Assembly: GCA_964575225.1 (NCBI GenBank)
Contig: CAZNQW010000038.1
Location: 1-22,114, forward strand
DNA: 22,114 bases
Direction of reading: 5' to 3'
Source: CAZNQW01 sp964575225
GTDB taxonomy: Bacteria > Chloroflexota > Anaerolineae > JAAYZQ01
Shown here in pieces: positions 14,526 through 22,114 of this stretch; position 1 is the first letter of the stretch, and every line of letters begins with the position of its first letter. A program made the position numbers and the translations under genes. The notes below the pieces were generated by a model. The model did no database searches. It saw nothing but the letters and a program-made list of their open reading frames with translations, and was not told where the DNA came from.

Positions 14526-15566
14526 ATGACGCTGCAACAGGTTTTCGATGATCTCCTTCCCCAAATCGAAAGGGAACTGCAAAAAGTGGTTCAGTCGCCT
14601 CACCCGTCTCGCGTTCCCTACTTTGACATGATGCGCTATCACCTGGGATGGATTGACGAGAACTGCCAGCCGATCCGGGCCAAGAGCGGGAAGCGGCTAC
14701 GTCCCATGCTGTGCCTGCTTTCGGCCCAAGCAGCCGGCGGCGACCCACAGCAGGCCCTGCCTGCGGCCGCAGCCCTGGAGCTGATCCACAACTTTTCCCT
14801 CGTGCATGATGACATCCAAGACAAAAGCCGTTCACGGCGTGGACGGCGTGCCGTGTGGGACATTTGGGGGGCCGCTCATGGGATCAACGTCGGCGATGGG
14901 CTGTTCGTATTGGCCCGTCTGGCCCTACACCGCCTTGCCGACCGCGACGTCCCGCTGGTGCGTAGGCAATGGGCCACACTGGCGCTCGATCAGGCCTGCA
15001 TGGCGCTCTGCGAGGGGCAATACTTGGACATGATGTTCGAGGAACGGCTGGACGTGACCGAGGAAGAATACCTCACCATGATCCGACTCAAGACGGGAGC
15101 GCTCTTGGCCGCATCGGCCCAGATGGGCGCCCTTTTGGCCACCGACGAGACGGGCCTGATCGAGAAATTCCGGCTGTTCGCCGAAAACCTGGGACTCGCC
15201 TTTCAGATCGAGGATGACATCCTGGGAGTATGGGGAGACGAGGCCCTGACCGGTAAATCGGCCGCCACCGACATTCGCGACAAGAAAAAGGCGCTCCCGG
15301 CCGTCTATACCCTCCACCAACAGCATGATCCCCAGGCAGCCCGGCAGCTCGCCGAGCTGTATGACCAACCGGGCCCCTTGGACGAGGCAGCCATTCGTAC
15401 AGCCCTGGGAATTCTCGAACAAGTGGGGGCCCGGCCCTACGCCGAGGCCCGCGCCGCCGAATATTACCAGCGGGCGTTGGACCACCTGAATCAAGCCGGG
15501 TGTTCAGACAATGCCGTCGCGCCCCTGCGCGAACTGGCCGCATCGCTAGTGGGGCGGCAGGCCTGA
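14526..15566 (+). CDS. Polyprenyl diphosphate synthase (IspA/GGPP synthase type)
   Basis: This is a 346-residue soluble all-helical enzyme condensing isopentenyl diphosphate onto allylic diphosphates. The first aspartate-rich motif is DDIQD at 95-99 preceded by LVH, and GKRLRP at 55-60 is the diphosphate-binding segment. The second motif is QIEDDILGVWGD. A DDxxD first motif with short insertion is consistent with farnesyl or geranylgeranyl products; chain length cannot be fixed by eye. The ATG at 14526 follows AAAGGA. It is the second gene of the fni unit, and its 3' end overlaps the convergent tRNA nucleotidyltransferase gene by 21 bases. Confidence 0.92.
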   Translation: MTLQQVFDDLLPQIERELQKVVQSPHPSRVPYFDMMRYHLGWIDENCQPIRAKSGKRLRPMLCLLSAQAAGGDPQQALPAAAALELIHNFSLVHDDIQDKSRSRRGRRAVWDIWGAAHGINVGDGLFVLARLALHRLADRDVPLVRRQWATLALDQACMALCEGQYLDMMFEERLDVTEEEYLTMIRLKTGALLAASAQMGALLATDETGLIEKFRLFAENLGLAFQIEDDILGVWGDEALTGKSAATDIRDKKKALPAVYTLHQQHDPQAARQLAELYDQPGPLDEAAIRTALGILEQVGARPYAEARAAEYYQRALDHLNQAGCSDNAVAPLRELAASLVGRQA

Positions 15567-17030
15567 TCCGGACTCTGCCGTTTTCGATTGGGCCAGATTG
15601 CGACGGATCAAGGCCAGCGCCTCACCGCGGCTGTTTACCTCGCCGCTCACCTGGGCCTCGCACACCATTTCCAGCAAGCGGCCAATCTGCGGGCCGGGGC
15701 CGAGGCCAAATTCCTGTATCAAGTCGTGACCACTCACCAGGGACGGCGGGTGGACCCGTTCCGGCCCGCGCTCCCACAAATCGCCAAGCATCCGCGCCAC
15801 CAGCCCAACGAGGTCACGCCAGCCCTTGTCGGGCGCCTGAAGCCCATAGGTTGCCCGATGATCGGCCAGAGCATGCAACAGCACATCGACCCCAGCATCG
15901 TCGACGTCGCGAAACAGGCGATAGACGGCCCGCTTGGACACCTGTTCCTGTGCCGCCAGCAACAAGGGTCGCATGTGATGGCGGATGACGATCGTGGTCA
16001 GGCGCACCTCTAGCCGATTGAACCGCAAGCGGCGCAAGGCATCTCCCGCGATCTGGACACCCGCTTCGGGATGATCCAGAAAGCGAATGCGCCCCGCGTC
16101 ATCCACCGTTCGAGTCATGGGCTTGCCCGTGTCGTGCAGCAGGGCCGCCAGTTTGAGGGCCACCAAGCGAGGCCGCACCTCTCCCAACGGTTGTGCCACA
16201 TGGTCCAGGATGCGGCGGGCAAAAGGCGCCAGGGGCTCCAGGCGAGCCCGACAATCCCCGCCTTCCTCCATCTCTGCCAAGGCGGCGAGCAGCTCATCCA
16301 GACCATGGACGGCCTCCAACGAATGGGGTAAGGCCTCATGGACGTGGGGAGAAGGCTGGACCAGTCCCCGCAGCGCCTCCAATTCGGGAAAAACAAGGCC
16401 CAAAAGATTCAGATCGTCGAGGCGGAAAAGTTGGCTCGACGATCGTGGATGGGCCAACATGCGGGCGATTTCGTCGCGGACGCGCTCGGCAGAAACCTGA
16501 GGCAGGGCCCCGCCATCGCGCCGAATGAGGCGTTCGGTTTCGGGCGCCAGATCGAAATTCAGATCAGCAGCCAGGCGCACGGCGCGCAAGGCCCGCAGCG
16601 GATCATCACGGATGCTGGCCTCGGTCACCGGCCGAAGGATGCGTCCGTGCAGATCCTCCAGCCCATTATGGAGATCGATGACGGTATCGGGGCTCTGCAC
16701 GCTGGCCGCCAAGGCGTTGATGGTGAAATCTCGGGCCTCGAGGTCGGCTGCCAGATCAGCACCCCGAAACTCGGCCACATCGACCACCAGGTCCTCTCCC
16801 CCCGCAGCCAGGATCGCCCGGCCTGTGCCCCGTTCTTCGTCCATGGCAAAGTAGGCGCCGCCGAATCGATTGGCCAGCCGACGGGCCAGAGCCAAGCCTC
16901 CTTGGGCGACCACGAGATCCAGATCGCGCGCCGGTCGTCCCAACACCCGATCGCGCACGCAACCACCCACCAGATAGCTGAGCTGTTCCTGGCGCGCCAA
17001 CCAGGTTAACACGTGATGTTCTATCGTCAC
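15546..17030 (-). CDS. cca: tRNA nucleotidyltransferase / poly(A) polymerase family with HD domain
   Basis: This 494-residue class II nucleotidyltransferase most likely adds or repairs the 3' CCA of tRNAs. Signatures in order: LVGGCVRDRVLG with DLDLVV (metal-binding carboxylates), the ARDFTINALA motif, IRDDPLRALRAVRLA, and the ETERLIRRDG region. The C-terminal half has an HD phosphohydrolase domain with ALLHDTGKP. I chose the GTG at 17030, preceded by GGAAGGA, because the longer upstream frame would run through the kor terminator. Poly(A) polymerase or a split-specificity A-adding enzyme cannot be excluded. The incompletely encoded CCA of the tmRNA fits a need for it. Confidence 0.88.
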   Translation of the reverse strand: MTIEHHVLTWLARQEQLSYLVGGCVRDRVLGRPARDLDLVVAQGGLALARRLANRFGGAYFAMDEERGTGRAILAAGGEDLVVDVAEFRGADLAADLEARDFTINALAASVQSPDTVIDLHNGLEDLHGRILRPVTEASIRDDPLRALRAVRLAADLNFDLAPETERLIRRDGGALPQVSAERVRDEIARMLAHPRSSSQLFRLDDLNLLGLVFPELEALRGLVQPSPHVHEALPHSLEAVHGLDELLAALAEMEEGGDCRARLEPLAPFARRILDHVAQPLGEVRPRLVALKLAALLHDTGKPMTRTVDDAGRIRFLDHPEAGVQIAGDALRRLRFNRLEVRLTTIVIRHHMRPLLLAAQEQVSKRAVYRLFRDVDDAGVDVLLHALADHRATYGLQAPDKGWRDLVGLVARMLGDLWERGPERVHPPSLVSGHDLIQEFGLGPGPQIGRLLEMVCEAQVSGEVNSRGEALALIRRNLAQSKTAESGSGLPPH

Positions 17031-17092
17031 CGATTCCTTCCCCTTGCGAACTATAGCGCCCCGGTCGTCCACCAGCGGCGTGGGATTACCTG

Positions 17093-17121
17093 ATTGTAAC
17101 ACGAGAGAGGCCGCCGGGCAA
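17093..17121 (-). promoter_or_regulatory. Promoter of the tRNA nucleotidyltransferase gene
   Basis: -35 TTGCCC (17121-17116), 17-base spacer, extended -10 TGT-TACAAT (TACAAT 17098-17093). It lies between the kor terminator and the chosen GTG start. Confidence 0.6.
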
Positions 17122-17166
17122 ACAGCCGAGCGGGACACTGATCCGGCGCATTTACGGATGACGATC

Positions 17167-17201
17167 AAAAAACCCTCTGGGCCGGCAAGCAACCCAGAGG
17201 G
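17167..17201 (-). terminator. Terminator of the kor operon
   Basis: On the minus strand CCCTCTGGG (17201-17193) pairs with CCCAGAGGG (17181-17173) across an 11-base loop, followed by six Ts (17172-17167). It lies 22 bases after the korC stop. Confidence 0.92.
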
Positions 17202-17223
17202 CAACGGTGCATGACTTTTCGCA

Positions 17224-17823
17224 TTAACCGCAGAACATGCTGACGCCCTCTGCGCGAAGGCGATCCGCCTCGTCAAAGCCGGCAGTCAGCGCCTTGAGGT
17301 TCAGCTCCTCGGTGCCGCGGGGGACACGCCCTGCCACAGCCTGTTCCAATGCCGAACGCGAGACCACACCGCTCAGGCCACAGATTACACCCAATGCCAC
17401 AATGCTTGCCGTGATGCGCCGGCCCGTGGCTTCCTCCGCCAGGTCTGAGATGGGCACACTGATCGCCCGATGGCTCGGTACGCGGCGCACGGACGTCGAA
17501 TCTACGACGATGCACCCGTCTTCCTTGAGTTGACTGTAGAACTTGTCACACGATTCCTGACTCATACACAACAAGAGATCGGAAGACATGACTTTGGGAT
17601 AGTCGATATCGCCATGGGAGATGACCACTTCTGAGCGGCTGGCCCCTCCCCGGGCTTCGGGCCCATAGCTCTGGGTTTGGGCCACATTCAGCCCATCGTA
17701 GACGGCCGCAGCCTCGGCCAGGATCACCCCGGCAAGGATCATACCCTGACCGCCTTCGCCGGCCAAGCGCACCTCAAAGCGGTCCTCCAGCTCTCGCTTC
17801 GCTTCTCTTCGCTGCTCGATCAT
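17224..17823 (-). CDS. korC: 2-oxoacid:ferredoxin oxidoreductase gamma subunit
   Basis: This is the 199-residue gamma subunit of a four-subunit 2-oxoacid:ferredoxin oxidoreductase, in which it helps close the active site over coenzyme A. It has LAGEGGQGMILAG near the N-terminus, the family glycine motif, and QSYGPEARGGASRSEVVIS, which is typical of KorC/VorC proteins. The Shine-Dalgarno GGGGAGG is very close to the ATG. It is the last gene of the operon, 9 bases after korB, and is followed by a strong terminator. The 2-oxoglutarate specificity is inferred from subunit set and neighbours. Confidence 0.92.
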   Translation of the reverse strand: MIEQRREAKRELEDRFEVRLAGEGGQGMILAGVILAEAAAVYDGLNVAQTQSYGPEARGGASRSEVVISHGDIDYPKVMSSDLLLCMSQESCDKFYSQLKEDGCIVVDSTSVRRVPSHRAISVPISDLAEEATGRRITASIVALGVICGLSGVVSRSALEQAVAGRVPRGTEELNLKALTAGFDEADRLRAEGVSMFCG

Positions 17824-17832
17824 GGCCTCCCC

Positions 17833-18699
17833 CTACCCCAGTACCCGATAGATTTGACGGCGGCGCGGCTGCACCTGCCCGCTGGCCCTTTCGACCATCT
17901 TGTCGTAAAGCTCGGTGAATTCGGGTTTCTCCTTGTCGCAAAGAATCCCACGGACAATCTTGCCTTCGGGCAGATCATCCCCCAGCTTTTCGGCGGCCTG
18001 GACGGTGAGGCTGTTGTCTTTGAGCTGGCGCATCATCTGGATGGGCGAATTCATATTGTTGGCCCGGCCAAAGGTCGTGTGGCAATAGCTCATCACCTCG
18101 ACCAAAGAAAACCCCTTCTTGATCACTGCCTTCTCGATAAGCTGATCGATCTGATTGGCATGGTAGACGGTACTGCGAGCCACAAAAGCGGCACCCGCTG
18201 CGATGGCCAAGTCGCACACGGGGAAAGGTTGCTCGATGTGCCCATAAGGCGCCGTCGCGGAAAAGGAGTCCAAAGGCGTCGTCGGTGACGATTGACCTCC
18301 CGTCATGCCATAAATGCTGTTGTTCACCACGATGGCCGTCAGGTCAATGTTCCGTCGGGCGGCGTGGATAAAGTGATTGCCGCCAATGGCCAGAGCGTCT
18401 CCATCGCCCATCACGACGATGACCTCCATCTCGGGGCGGGCCAACTTGAGCCCCGTCGCAAAGGCCAGCGCACGACCATGAGTTGTGTGCATCGTATTGA
18501 AATCGGTGTACACCGGCATTCGCCCTGTGCAGCCGATGCCCGAGATAAGGGCGACGTCGTCCTGATTCAGCCCCAGGTTCTGCACCGCGCGCACCAGGCT
18601 GCCCATGACAATGCCAATGCCACAACCGGCACACCATACATGGGGGAACTTTTTGTGGTGGCGCAGATATTCATAGACGCCCGAGTCGTGTTGTTCCAT
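17833..18699 (-). CDS. korB: 2-oxoacid:ferredoxin oxidoreductase beta subunit, TPP-binding
   Basis: This 288-residue subunit binds thiamine diphosphate and a [4Fe-4S] cluster. The TPP motif runs GDGDALAIGG (99-108) to NNSIYGMTGGQ (126-136). Cysteines C23, C26, C57 and C206 match the spacing of the four cluster ligands known in oxidoreductases of this family. KorAB together oxidise a 2-oxoacid with coenzyme A to an acyl-CoA, CO2 and reduced ferredoxin. GGGAGAAG precedes the ATG, 12 bases after korA. 2-oxoglutarate is the likely substrate; a branched-chain 2-oxoacid is the main alternative. Confidence 0.94.
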   Translation of the reverse strand: MEQHDSGVYEYLRHHKKFPHVWCAGCGIGIVMGSLVRAVQNLGLNQDDVALISGIGCTGRMPVYTDFNTMHTTHGRALAFATGLKLARPEMEVIVVMGDGDALAIGGNHFIHAARRNIDLTAIVVNNSIYGMTGGQSSPTTPLDSFSATAPYGHIEQPFPVCDLAIAAGAAFVARSTVYHANQIDQLIEKAVIKKGFSLVEVMSYCHTTFGRANNMNSPIQMMRQLKDNSLTVQAAEKLGDDLPEGKIVRGILCDKEKPEFTELYDKMVERASGQVQPRRRQIYRVLG

Positions 18700-18711
18700 G
18701 GTTTCTTCTCC

Positions 18712-19878
18712 CTATCGCCGTGTGGGCACCCGATGCACCACCGACGGATTGCTCCGTGACTCCCGGATGGCATCGACGATTTGTCCGGGCTCGACGATCC
18801 GGCCATCGGCCCGACCCACGCGGAGCACCTTTTTTCGTCCCGCAATCCGTTCAACCTCGAGAGCGATCTGGCCCAAATTCATCTCGGCGACGACAATCCG
18901 CTGCACCCGCTCGGATAGCTCTTCCACAAGGGCCTCCGGGAAAGGCCACAGCGTCTTGAGACGTAGCAGCCCGACCTTGCGCCCGTACCGGGCACGGGCA
19001 TGACGGATGGCCTGTCGCGCCGATCGCGCGGTTGACCCATAGGCAACGACGGCGACCAGGGCATCTTCCAGACCATCCTCCTCCCACATCACGATCTCGT
19101 CCAGATTGCGGTCAATCTTGCGAAAAACGCGGTCCACCCAGGGTTGGATCTCGTCCAGGCGCTCGGTGGGAAACCCGCGGACGTCATGGAGCAAGCCGGT
19201 GATGTGATACCGATAGCCCGTACCAAAGGGCGCCAGCGGCGGGACGTCAGAGACCGGATAGCCAAAGGGTTCGTACCATTCGGGCGGCACGGTGGGCCTC
19301 TCTCGATCGACAATATCCTGGGGCGCCAGCTCGGGCAGATCGACCTTTTCGCGCATGTGGCCGATCACCTCATCGATCAACAAGATGACCGGGGTGCGAT
19401 ACTTTTCGGCAAAGTTAAAGGCTTTGACCGTCAGATCGAACGCCTCACTCACCGAATTGGGTGTCAGAGCAATGATGGGATGATCGCCGTGGGTGCCCCA
19501 GCGCGCCTGCATCACATCGCCCTGGGCCGGACTGGTGGGAAGGCCGGTGCTGGGGCCGGCGCGCATCACGTTGACAATCACACAGGGGATTTCGGCCACC
19601 GCAGCGTAGCCAATGTTCTCCTGCATAAGCGAAAACCCCGGGCCGCTCGTAGCCGTCATGGCTTTCAAGCCACCCACCGATGCGCCGATCACCGCGGCGA
19701 GGCTGGCAATCTCATCCTCCATCTGGATGAACTTGCCGCCCACCTTGGGCAATTCGCGCGACATGATCTCGGCGATCTCGGTAGAGGGTGTGATGGGATA
19801 TCCGGCGTAAAAACGACAACCCACAGCCAGCGCCCCCAAAGCGCTGGCATGATTTCCCTGCAACAGCTTGACCGTCAT
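18712..19878 (-). CDS. korA: 2-oxoacid:ferredoxin oxidoreductase alpha subunit
   Basis: This is the 388-residue alpha subunit, with the pyrimidine-binding domain first (GYPITPSTEIAE at about 26-37, MEDEIAS, then TATSGPGFSLM). The middle domain has PTSPAQGDVMQARWGTHGDHP, common in KorA, and a C-terminal transketolase-like domain follows. It is not fused to the gamma domain as in some relatives, which agrees with a separate korC. The ATG overlaps the korD stop by four bases (ATGA). Specificity for 2-oxoglutarate is inferred. Confidence 0.94.
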   Translation of the reverse strand: MTVKLLQGNHASALGALAVGCRFYAGYPITPSTEIAEIMSRELPKVGGKFIQMEDEIASLAAVIGASVGGLKAMTATSGPGFSLMQENIGYAAVAEIPCVIVNVMRAGPSTGLPTSPAQGDVMQARWGTHGDHPIIALTPNSVSEAFDLTVKAFNFAEKYRTPVILLIDEVIGHMREKVDLPELAPQDIVDRERPTVPPEWYEPFGYPVSDVPPLAPFGTGYRYHITGLLHDVRGFPTERLDEIQPWVDRVFRKIDRNLDEIVMWEEDGLEDALVAVVAYGSTARSARQAIRHARARYGRKVGLLRLKTLWPFPEALVEELSERVQRIVVAEMNLGQIALEVERIAGRKKVLRVGRADGRIVEPGQIVDAIRESRSNPSVVHRVPTRR

Positions 19879-20213
19879 CGTTCACCTCCCGCGGAAGGCG
19901 CATCTTGCTCGTCGTACGAGGCCATATCGTCCAGATATTCCACTTCCTGAGGCTCCAACCGCCTGACAATGATGGCCATGTCTGGACAATGGGTATCACA
20001 CCAGTGGCAAGCAGTACACTTTTCCATGTGGGCAATGACAGGCCGTCCACGGTCGTCCAGTTCGAACACGCCCTGCGGACAAAACTCGACACACAGGCCA
20101 CAACCCTTGCACCAATTGCCAAACAATGTCACATAACCCCGAGGCCGCGAGGGCTTGGCCTTGGCCGGCTTGTCCTCTGCCTCCGGACGAACCTTAGTGT
20201 CCTCCACACTCAT
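19875..20213 (-). CDS. korD: 2-oxoacid:ferredoxin oxidoreductase delta subunit (ferredoxin-like)
   Basis: This is a 112-residue electron-transfer subunit with two [4Fe-4S] motifs, C35/38/41/45 and C66/69/72/76, each followed by proline, as in bacterial dicluster ferredoxins. A lysine- and proline-rich N-terminal tail of about 25 residues precedes the domain. I chose the ATG at 20213 because GGAGGTG sits eight bases upstream; a longer frame from a TTG at 20228 would swallow that site. It is the first gene of the operon and overlaps korA by four bases. It probably carries electrons from korAB to soluble ferredoxin. Confidence 0.93.
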   Translation of the reverse strand: MSVEDTKVRPEAEDKPAKAKPSRPRGYVTLFGNWCKGCGLCVEFCPQGVFELDDRGRPVIAHMEKCTACHWCDTHCPDMAIIVRRLEPQEVEYLDDMASYDEQDAPSAGGER

Positions 20214-20263
20214 GATCAGCACCTCCAAAAGACCACACAGGTTCAGACCTAGAACTCGCGCCT

Positions 20264-20291
20264 ATTGTACCACCTGTCGGCCAAGTGTCAA
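20264..20291 (-). promoter_or_regulatory. Promoter of the kor operon
   Basis: -35 TTGACA (20291-20286), 16-base spacer, extended -10 TGG-TACAAT (TACAAT 20269-20264). It lies 50 bases before korD and just beside repeat copy 2. Confidence 0.85.
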
Positions 20292-20311
20292 AACTCAAGC
20301 AACAACAGGCT

Positions 20312-20472
20312 AGGACTGCTGCAAAGTCGGCCAAGACGTACTGCGATGCAAGATGGATGCTGCCTGCGGGTACGCAGGCGCTTCCGCGGGCATGACGGTG
20401 CATAATTTGGCGAACGTCACCCCCGCGCAAGCGGGGGTCCATGTCTTTTCAGACATGTACAAGGGACAATGC
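20312..20472 (+). repeat. Dispersed hairpin repeat, copy 2
   Basis: This is a near-identical copy of 74-253 in the same orientation. Three perfect hairpins follow one another: GCCTGCG-GGTA-CGCAGGC (20362-20379), CCCCCGC-GCAA-GCGGGGG (20420-20437) and CATGTCT-TTTC-AGACATG (20440-20457). The reverse strand reads in one frame as DPRLRGGD and another as TWTPACAGVT, translations often seen as spurious proteins from short interspersed hairpin repeats in bacterial genomes. It sits between the kor and lhgO promoters. Confidence 0.88.
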
Positions 20473-20559
20473 AAGTCGTGACAACAGGCCAGCAAACGCA
20501 TTTGGATCAACGGAGGGTCGGAAAGTAGGCTTTCTCGGCCCGGATCGCCAGATTCTGCT

Positions 20560-20695
20560 CGCCGCCCCCGAGACGGGGGCGGCGCAGCCCTTGGGCGTCC
20601 CCGAGGACGGGGACGCCGAGCAGGCGCCGGAGATGCAGTGCGGACGCCGAGACCCGTGCGAACACCGGGACTCGTACGGCCACACGCTCGGCGCC
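20560..20695. repeat. Cluster of GC-rich hairpins upstream of lhgO
   Basis: Hairpin A is CGCCGCCCCC/GGGGGCGGCG (20560-20569 with 20575-20584). Hairpin B is GGCGTCCCCG/CGGGGACGCC (20594-20603 with 20608-20617, loop AGGA). Hairpin C is CGAG-A-CCCG/CGGG-A-CTCG (20648-20656 with 20666-20674), enclosed by GGCGCCG/CGGCGCC (20623-20629 with 20689-20695). No gene is supported. It could be a second interspersed element, a transcription barrier between the repeat and lhgO, or an RNA. The rest of 20214-20803 holds the promoters, repeat copy 2 and the lhgO leader. Confidence 0.7.
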
Positions 20696-20725
20696 TTGCC
20701 ATACCCTATCGGTCAGTGGTATAAT
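20696..20725 (+). promoter_or_regulatory. Promoter of lhgO
   Basis: -35 TTGCCA (20696-20701), 18-base spacer, extended -10 TGG-TATAAT (TATAAT 20720-20725). Predicted start is about 72 bases before the lhgO ATG, which rules out in-frame start codons farther upstream. Confidence 0.82.
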
Positions 20726-20803
20726 CTTTCCGGCACATGGGGATGTCCCATAAAAGTGCAAATGGCATCGACTACCCTCTTTTTTCAGGAGGCGATGGAA
20801 ACC

Positions 20804-22015
20804 ATGAATGACAAAAAGTTCGATATCGCCGTCGTGGGTGCCGGCATTGTCGGCCTGGCTACAGCCATGGAACTGGTCAACCGTCGACCAGACCTGAACG
20901 TGATCATCCTGGAAAAGGAGGCTCGGGTTGCTGCCCATCAAACCGGGCACAACAGTGGGGTGATCCATGCAGGGTTGTATTACAAACCCGGCAGCCTCAA
21001 GGCGCAGATGGCCGTCGAGGGCGCACGACGCATGCTCGAGTTCTGTCAGGAGCATGACCTACCCCACCATCAAATCGGCAAAACCGTCGTAGCCGTGCGA
21101 CAAGAAGAGGTTCCCCGTCTGGAAGAACTATACCGGCGAGCGACCGCCAACGATGTGCCGGGGCTGGTACACCTCAACGCCGCACAGATTCGGGACTATG
21201 AACCTCATAGCACGGGCGTAGCCGGGCTGTCGTCGCCTCATACGGGCATTGTCGACTATAAAACCGTTGCGGCCAAGTACGCACAGATTATCGAGCAGGG
21301 AGGCGGCCTGATCCGCTTCAACACGCGGGTCACGGACATCCTGGAACGTCCCGACGAGCTGATCCTCGAGACCGCCACACGCCCGGTGCACGCCCGGTCG
21401 CTGATCAATTGCGCCGGGTTGCACAGCGATCTCATCGCCCGGATGATGGGCAGCACGGAGGGCATTCGCATCGTCCCCTTCCGAGGCGAGTACCATACCC
21501 TGCGACCCGAGAGCCACCATTTGGTCCGTGGGCTGATCTATCCCGTGCCCGATCCTCGTTTCCCCTTCCTGGGAGTGCATTTCACCAAACGGATCGATGG
21601 CTCGGTGGAGGCCGGTCCCAATGCGGTTTTGGCCTTTGCCCGGGAAGGGTACCGGCTGAGCACCCTCGACGCCCGAGATGTGGCCGGGCTTTTGACTTTT
21701 GGTGGATTCTGGAAAATGGGAGTTCGCTTCTGGCGGATCGGCCTGGGCGAGATGTACCGATCGGTGAGCAAGGGCGCCTTTGTCAAGGCTCTTCAATACC
21801 TTCTGCCCGATCTGAGGGTCGAAGATCTCTCGCCCGGCAGCGCCGGGGTTCGCGCCCAGGCCATGGATAGCCAGGGGAACCTGTTGGATGATTTCAAATT
21901 CGTCGAGAGGAGCCGCGCCATCCACGTGCTGAACGCCCCATCCCCGGCAGCTACGGCGTCCATCGTCATTGGCCAGGCGATCGCCGGCAAAGCCCTGGCG
22001 GATTGGGCGGACTAG
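20804..22015 (+). CDS. lhgO: L-2-hydroxyglutarate oxidase/dehydrogenase
   Basis: This 403-residue FAD enzyme of the DAO family oxidises L-2-hydroxyglutarate to 2-oxoglutarate, passing electrons to quinone or oxygen. The dinucleotide-binding motif VVGAGIVGLATA is at about 9-20, the family signature HNSGVIHAGLYYKPGS follows near 48-63, and the C-terminal region has GSAGVRAQ and the closing FAD segment NAPSPAATAS. AGGAGG at 20787-20792 is two bases before an ATG at 20795 and 11 before the ATG at 20804. I use the latter because homologues begin with similar spacing to the FAD motif; the former adds three residues. It is divergent from kor. Confidence 0.92.
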   Translation: MNDKKFDIAVVGAGIVGLATAMELVNRRPDLNVIILEKEARVAAHQTGHNSGVIHAGLYYKPGSLKAQMAVEGARRMLEFCQEHDLPHHQIGKTVVAVRQEEVPRLEELYRRATANDVPGLVHLNAAQIRDYEPHSTGVAGLSSPHTGIVDYKTVAAKYAQIIEQGGGLIRFNTRVTDILERPDELILETATRPVHARSLINCAGLHSDLIARMMGSTEGIRIVPFRGEYHTLRPESHHLVRGLIYPVPDPRFPFLGVHFTKRIDGSVEAGPNAVLAFAREGYRLSTLDARDVAGLLTFGGFWKMGVRFWRIGLGEMYRSVSKGAFVKALQYLLPDLRVEDLSPGSAGVRAQAMDSQGNLLDDFKFVERSRAIHVLNAPSPAATASIVIGQAIAGKALADWAD

Positions 22016-22061
22016 CCCCTTCTCACGACCGGCACGCATCCCTGATTCAGGGAAAGATTGT

Positions 22062-22094
22062 GGGCGGGTCGAGCGTTACGCGCGCGACCCGCCC
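22062..22094 (+). terminator. Possible terminator after lhgO
   Basis: A 10-bp perfect stem, GGGCGGGTCG (22062-22071) with CGACCCGCCC (22085-22094), has a 13-base loop. No T run follows, so it may be a bidirectional or factor-aided stop. Confidence 0.5.
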
Positions 22095-22114
22095 CCAGAT
22101 TTAGTGGCTCAGCT

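Noticed and set aside
15546..15566. Overlap of the prenyl synthase and tRNA nucleotidyltransferase genes as a sign of a wrong call
   Set aside because: Both frames are full-length with complete domains; a 21-base convergent overlap of 3' ends is ordinary.
20310..20702. Small open frames through repeat copy 2 and the hairpin cluster
   Set aside because: The translations (DPRLRGGD, TWTPACAGVT) are typical artefacts of interspersed hairpin repeats, and no ribosome binding site supports them.
21128..22039. Minus-strand open frame of 303 codons
   Set aside because: It is antisense to lhgO and has no family features.

Overview
The window looks like chromosomal DNA from a GC-rich, respiratory bacterium. 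I favour Chloroflexota from the gene mix: a type 2 IPP isomerase, a four-subunit 2-oxoacid:ferredoxin oxidoreductase, a membrane formate dehydrogenase with selenocysteine, and a uridine-kinase-like protein carrying an ATP-cone. This placement is by impression only, since there is no rRNA or marker protein here to prove it. No phage, transposase or CRISPR array was seen. Gene starts were set from Shine-Dalgarno sites, promoters and overlaps.

Layout. Positions 1-270 hold the first copy of a hairpin-rich dispersed repeat. On the minus strand, 271-5851 is a formate dehydrogenase operon, fdnG-fdnH-fdnI-fdhE. Its catalytic gene is interrupted by an in-frame UGA that reads as selenocysteine and is followed by a textbook bacterial SECIS hairpin. 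The 358-base leader of this operon is highly structured, ends in a terminator-like hairpin, and is preceded by a perfect CRP-type palindrome; it is the best candidate for an undescribed or unassigned regulatory element here. Next come a NarL/LuxR response regulator (minus) and, divergently, a ctaB / RmlC-like / solute-binding lipoprotein cluster (plus). The tmRNA gene ssrA lies at 9946-10344 with its own promoter and terminator, followed by an ATP-cone uridine-kinase-like gene and a small unknown gene.

The second half carries mobA and acpP (minus), then fni and a polyprenyl diphosphate synthase (plus) driven from a promoter back-to-back with that of acpP. A tRNA nucleotidyltransferase (minus) follows, then korDABC (minus), the second copy of the dispersed repeat, a cluster of GC-rich hairpins, and lhgO (plus).

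How the genes fit together. Formate oxidation outside the membrane feeds electrons through FdnH and cytochrome b FdnI to quinone. FdhE and MobA serve assembly and cofactor synthesis of that enzyme. KorABCD and LhgO both handle 2-oxoglutarate. Fni and the prenyl synthase supply isoprenoids, which CtaB could use for heme. The CCA-adding enzyme is needed because the tmRNA 3' CCA is not fully encoded. Eight of nine promoters I could place have a TGn extended -10 element, most often TGG.
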